56,163 nt of DNA, taken from positions 1 to 56,163 of the forward strand of contig CAJVYU010000003.1 in the NCBI GenBank assembly GCA_913009735.1, in the 5' to 3' direction. The notes under the pieces were generated by a model, which saw only the letters and a list, made by a program, of their open reading frames with translations, did not search any database and was not told where the DNA came from. The DNA is from an uncultured Fidelibacterota bacterium (GTDB taxonomy: Bacteria > Fidelibacterota > Marinisomatia > Marinisomatales > TCS55). Numbering within the stretch: position 1 is the stretch's first letter; each line of letters begins with the position of its first letter. Shown here one piece after another: positions 55,198 to 56,163 of this stretch. Made by a program: the position numbers and the translations under genes.

Positions 55198-55983
55198 TTA
55201 GTAAATCCGCCCTGAACGATGTTCTCCACCATCTACGTAAACGGTGGAACAATTGATAAAATCGGCTTCCGGTTGCAATAACATGGAGACTACTCCCGCT
55301 ACGTCTTCGGGGGTGGTGGTGCGTCGCATGGGATTACGGTATTCCGCACGTTTTACCCAATCTTCCCATCGATCGGAAATTTTTGTTAATGCTCTGGTTG
55401 GTGTAACACCCGGCTGAATAGCATTTGCTGTGATACCAAAACGACCTAATTCCCAGCCAATTTGACGAATAATGGCTTCCATGGCAACTTTTGCAACACT
55501 TACAGGACCATATCCCTCCATTGCAACATAATTCCCTTCGCTTGTAAATCCCATAACGCGCGATCCTTTACCCAGTAATCCGGCATCGTGCAATCGTTGT
55601 GTCCAGTATAGCAAGGATGATCCCATCACATGAACGGTCATGTCCATTTGTTTTCTTGTGACATGCGTTTCACCAAGTAAGTCCATGGTGGTACCGAATG
55701 CAATGGAATGCAGAAGCATCTTTACCGGTTCGCCTCCTGTGATTTCAGCTATTTGAGGAATAAATTTATCCATTGTTTCAATGGCCGCGGCATTCACATT
55801 CCAGAAATGAACCCGGCCGTTATTGATACCGGATATTTCTTCTTTTAAGGCTTCGGCTTGTTTTTTTATTTCCCCGCGGTCAAAGTGAAAACCGATAATG
55901 CCATAACCGTCTTCCGCAAGGCGTTTTGCGGTGGCGCCGCCATGACCGGCTGAACATCCAAGTATAAGTACCCATTCAGACAT
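55198..55983 (-). CDS. Enoyl-ACP reductase-like SDR (FabI/FabL type)
   Basis: A 261-residue short-chain dehydrogenase. The nucleotide loop is G9-C-S-A-G-H-G15-G16, and the catalytic pair is Y158-x6-K165, the spacing characteristic of enoyl-ACP reductases FabI and FabL rather than the Y-x3-K of ordinary SDRs. NAIQPGVTPTRAL and FINCSTVYVDGGEH are typical C-terminal segments. The loop lacks the FabI SIAxG pattern, so it is nearer to FabL-like or a sister group. The ATG at 55983 is preferred; the frame runs open to 56049. Upstream sequence to the window edge shows no other gene. Confidence 0.8.
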   Translation of the reverse strand: MSEWVLILGCSAGHGGATAKRLAEDGYGIIGFHFDRGEIKKQAEALKEEISGINNGRVHFWNVNAAAIETMDKFIPQIAEITGGEPVKMLLHSIAFGTTMDLLGETHVTRKQMDMTVHVMGSSLLYWTQRLHDAGLLGKGSRVMGFTSEGNYVAMEGYGPVSVAKVAMEAIIRQIGWELGRFGITANAIQPGVTPTRALTKISDRWEDWVKRAEYRNPMRRTTTPEDVAGVVSMLLQPEADFINCSTVYVDGGEHRSGRIY

Positions 55984-56163
55984 GTTTACTCCATTTTTGA
56001 AGGGTGAATTTAGACAAGACATGTCCCACAGCAAACCAGTGCTGTCCAAAATAAATTAGTTTTAACATATTTTTGATAAAATAATTTATGCTTTTCGACG
56101 ATCAAGGACGGTTTTGGACAGATTTTTCCACTTATTCAAAAAACAATCCCCTTATTATTTCAA

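Overview
The window is AT-rich bacterial DNA, almost all coded on the + strand in tight, often overlapping gene runs. It suggests a Gram-negative, rod-shaped member of the Fibrobacteres-Chlorobi-Bacteroidetes (FCB) superphylum. The evidence is a PorV-type outer-membrane protein, two C-terminal type IX secretion (T9SS) sorting domains (YPNPAYN near 23.1 kb and NYPNPFNP near 46.3 kb), a DUF4270-like lipoprotein beside a truncated GT5 protein (a pairing I recall from Bacteroidetes), BamD, and one promoter fitting the TAnnTTTG consensus. My best guess is a marine Marinimicrobia/Neomarinimicrobiota-like lineage. This is inference from gene content; there is no rRNA in the window.

Layout. 0-1.2 kb: the end of an unidentified gene, two copies of a ~110 bp repeat, and an RNase HI-like gene. 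1.2-8.5 kb: a nucleotidyl-sugar transferase, an ABC ATPase and the elongasome operon mreB-mreC-mreD-mrdA-rodA. 8.5-14 kb: envelope genes (YbgF-like TPR protein, degenerate GT5 plus DUF4270-like lipoprotein, beta-barrel protein, TPR lipoprotein). 14-19 kb: glyA and a TatT-TatP-TatQM TRAP transporter. 19.2-28 kb: a secretion and outer-membrane block with PorV, a 899-residue T9SS cargo whose M6-peptidase zinc site is erased, a metallopeptidase/propeller/beta-barrel fusion, a DUF5683-like protein and BamD. 28-41.4 kb: housekeeping genes (nadD, Ca/Na antiporter, ftsEX, hrcA-grpE-dnaJ, comEA-like, a cryptic pseudopilin with a PilM/GspL-like partner, rsmD, coaD, fmdB-like, icd, obg, dprA).

41.4-56.2 kb is more accessory. 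tRNA-Ser(GCU) is followed by five 40-bp repeats that begin in its CCA end and by a small GIY-YIG nuclease gene. A second, decayed copy of the whole module follows, again starting with a tRNA 3' tail. Then come palindromic repeats, an SRAP protein, a thioredoxin-like protein, an IS1634-like element that abuts a headless T9SS cargo gene, two transporters, a TPR lipoprotein, etfB-etfA-acyl-CoA dehydrogenase, a hipBA toxin-antitoxin pair with a 22-bp-arm operator over the hipB start codon, and an enoyl-ACP reductase-like SDR.

Most notable candidates: (1) the tRNA-tail / 40-bp repeat / GIY-YIG module, which looks like a small mobile or self-duplicating unit using tRNA-Ser 3' ends; (2) the catalytically erased M6-like T9SS cargo between PorV and a membrane-anchored metallopeptidase; (3) the degenerate GT5-DUF4270 pair; (4) a pilin-like protein that keeps the Glu5/Pro22 spacing but has lost the prepilin cleavage site. 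All family names come from motif recognition by eye; no database search was run.
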